From Verrucomicrobiota bacterium (GTDB lineage Bacteria; Verrucomicrobiota; Verrucomicrobiia; Chthoniobacterales; UBA10450): DNA of 8,494 nucleotides. Position 1 is the first letter of the stretch; every line of letters starts with the position of its first letter. The stretch spans positions 5,523 through 14,016 of the forward strand of contig QHPZ01000063.1 in NCBI GenBank assembly GCA_003219225.1. Direction: 5' to 3'. Below the pieces are notes generated by a model. It ran no database searches. It was not told where the DNA came from and saw nothing but the letters and a program-made list of their open reading frames with translations. The translations under genes were made by a program, and so were the position numbers. Of this stretch, positions 7,776 through 8,494 are shown piece by piece.

Positions 7776-8342
7776 CTAGTTCTGGTCGCGCAGTTTCACA
7801 TACGCGCGATGCAGAAAGTCGGACATCGCGACGCTTGCGAGGATACTGGCGAAAAGTCGCCCAATCCGAGGCGCGAAAATAAAGGCGAAGCCGAGCGCAG
7901 TCGCGCACCATGGCGCCATGCAAAACGGGCAGGAGACCAATTGGCCAATTCCGCGCTGGATTCCGCGGCCGCGCGGTTCCTCTTCCACCTCGCCCGCGCC
8001 CGCGCTGCGGATGTAATTCACGAACGGCGCGCGCAGAATGCTGGTGATCCGGTCTTTCGCCACGATCCGGCTCAACTTGTGCGTGGCGACTCCAAGCAGC
8101 GCCAGATCGAACAAGCTGATTTTTCTTGGCAGCCGGTCCTGCTCGATCGCGATCGAGGTCAGCGTGACGACGCTCGCGAGATAAAACGCGAGCATCGCCG
8201 CGTACTCGGCGAGCAATTGTTCTTCGCACTCCTCCCGTTCCGCCGTTTTCTCGCCGTACTTCTCGATCGAGAAATCGTTCTTCACCGGGCGCGCGCGCGA
8301 TTGTGACTCTTTCACACAATTAGATCGCAAATTTCTGCGCAT
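7776..8342 (-). CDS. DUF1360 small membrane protein
   Basis: The product is up to 188 residues and matches the uncharacterised DUF1360 family by its layout: LFDLALLGVATHKLSRIVAKD (77-97), RAPFV at 104-108, a charged insert at about 113-127, then SCPFCMAPW (137-145) with C138 and C141. Hydrophobic segments at about 47-65, 146-157 and 162-174 predict a membrane protein. The two cysteines of the CPFC motif are conserved in the family and could bind a metal or form a disulfide, but no function is established. ATG at 8342 gives a 23-bp overlap with the end of the upstream enolase-superfamily gene. GTG at 8315 or 8285 are alternatives, because the first 20 residues are basic and not part of the domain. 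It is 22 bp ahead of the FAD/Fe-S gene and probably in one operon with it. Confidence 0.8.
   Translation of the reverse strand: MRRNLRSNCVKESQSRARPVKNDFSIEKYGEKTAEREECEEQLLAEYAAMLAFYLASVVTLTSIAIEQDRLPRKISLFDLALLGVATHKLSRIVAKDRITSILRAPFVNYIRSAGAGEVEEEPRGRGIQRGIGQLVSCPFCMAPWCATALGFAFIFAPRIGRLFASILASVAMSDFLHRAYVKLRDQN
8300..8320. promoter_or_regulatory. Operator-like inverted repeat at the DUF1360 start
   Basis: On the minus strand, ATTGTG and CACAAT are perfect 6-bp arms separated by 9 bases. The same stretch also contains TGTGA-N5-TCACA, one base short of the CRP-type spacing of six. It begins at the final A of the TAA stop of the enolase-superfamily gene. It is intergenic only if DUF1360 starts at the GTG at 8285; otherwise it is coding. 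Binding of a regulator is speculation. Confidence 0.2.
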
Positions 8343-8494
8343 CCGCGCGTTTCAGACTCAGCCCGAGCCCCGGCTGAGCCAGGTCGAGTTTCAATGTGCC
8401 ATCGATTGGATCGACAACGCCATCGAAGAGCATGCGTTCGATGCGCACGTGATCGTAAAAATATTCCGCGTGTCGAAAGCTCGGTGTGGCGCAC
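8320..8494 (-). CDS. Enolase-superfamily (mandelate racemase/muconate lactonizing type) protein, C-terminal end
   Basis: Only the last 57 codons and the TAA stop (8322-8320) are in the window; the start lies beyond the right edge. The visible residues include PSFRHAEYFYDHVRIERMLF, then a Gly/Asp-rich turn, then LDLAQPGLGLSLKRADAQKF. This matches the C-terminal tail of mandelate racemase/muconate lactonizing enzymes, where the chain returns to the capping domain and ends with a GLGL-type motif. Such enzymes abstract a proton next to a carboxylate, often dehydrating sugar acids or epimerising substrates. The catalytic residues lie outside the window, so the substrate cannot be predicted. The stop overlaps the proposed DUF1360 start by 23 bp, which suggests co-transcription with the downstream genes. 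The call rests on pattern recall over a short segment. Confidence 0.65.
   Translation of the reverse strand, partial: CATPSFRHAEYFYDHVRIERMLFDGVVDPIDGTLKLDLAQPGLGLSLKRADAQKFAI

Noticed and set aside
7750..8319. Minus-strand frame of 189 codons overlapping DUF1360
   Set aside because: It is the neighbouring frame of the DUF1360 gene, rich in Arg and Gly with no domain; the DUF1360 frame has clear family motifs.
8312..8494. Minus-strand open frame of 60 codons at the right edge
   Set aside because: The next frame over the same bases gives a recognisable enolase-superfamily C-terminus, so this one is a shadow.

Overview
The window is a GC-rich bacterial segment that reads almost entirely on the minus strand, so genes are transcribed from right to left. 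Both edges cut a gene. No tRNA, rRNA, CRISPR array, transposase or phage gene was seen. The gene set (a ferredoxin-dependent 2-oxoacid oxidoreductase with a fused gamma domain, a long FAD/Fe-S dehydrogenase, an exported M3 peptidase) and two kinds of short repeat suggest a Gram-negative-type bacterium. My best guess is a soil Verrucomicrobiota relative. This is an inference from style and recall, not from a marker gene.

Layout in order of transcription. The last 57 codons of an enolase-superfamily protein (8494-8320) overlap or abut a small DUF1360 membrane protein (8342-7776). That gene is followed after 22 bp by a 994-residue FAD-linked oxidase/Fe-S/CCG-domain protein of the YdiJ/glycolate-oxidase type (7753-4769). 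These three probably form one operon, perhaps for oxidising or dehydrating hydroxy or sugar acids. A 285-bp gap without an intact gene follows. It holds a frameshifted plus-strand relic of a DUF2891 protein and a degenerate 7-bp repeat just before the next start codon. Then come an exported peptidyl-dipeptidase Dcp (4483-2315), an exported GH25 lysozyme-like protein (2260-1481), and the first 465 codons of korA (1395-1), the alpha subunit of 2-oxoacid:ferredoxin oxidoreductase. Its korB partner would be expected just beyond the left edge.

The most unusual structure is a 74-bp palindromic element with 12-bp terminal inverted repeats (11 of 12 match), lying inside the FAD/Fe-S gene. The reading frame stays open across it, and it encodes an arginine-rich tract exactly in the linker between the ferredoxin-like domain and the CCG domains. 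It looks like a mobile palindromic repeat domesticated as protein linker, comparable in principle to Rickettsia palindromic elements. Together with the DUF2891 relic and the heptamer repeat at its broken end, it shows a locus shaped by small repeats and by rearrangement.
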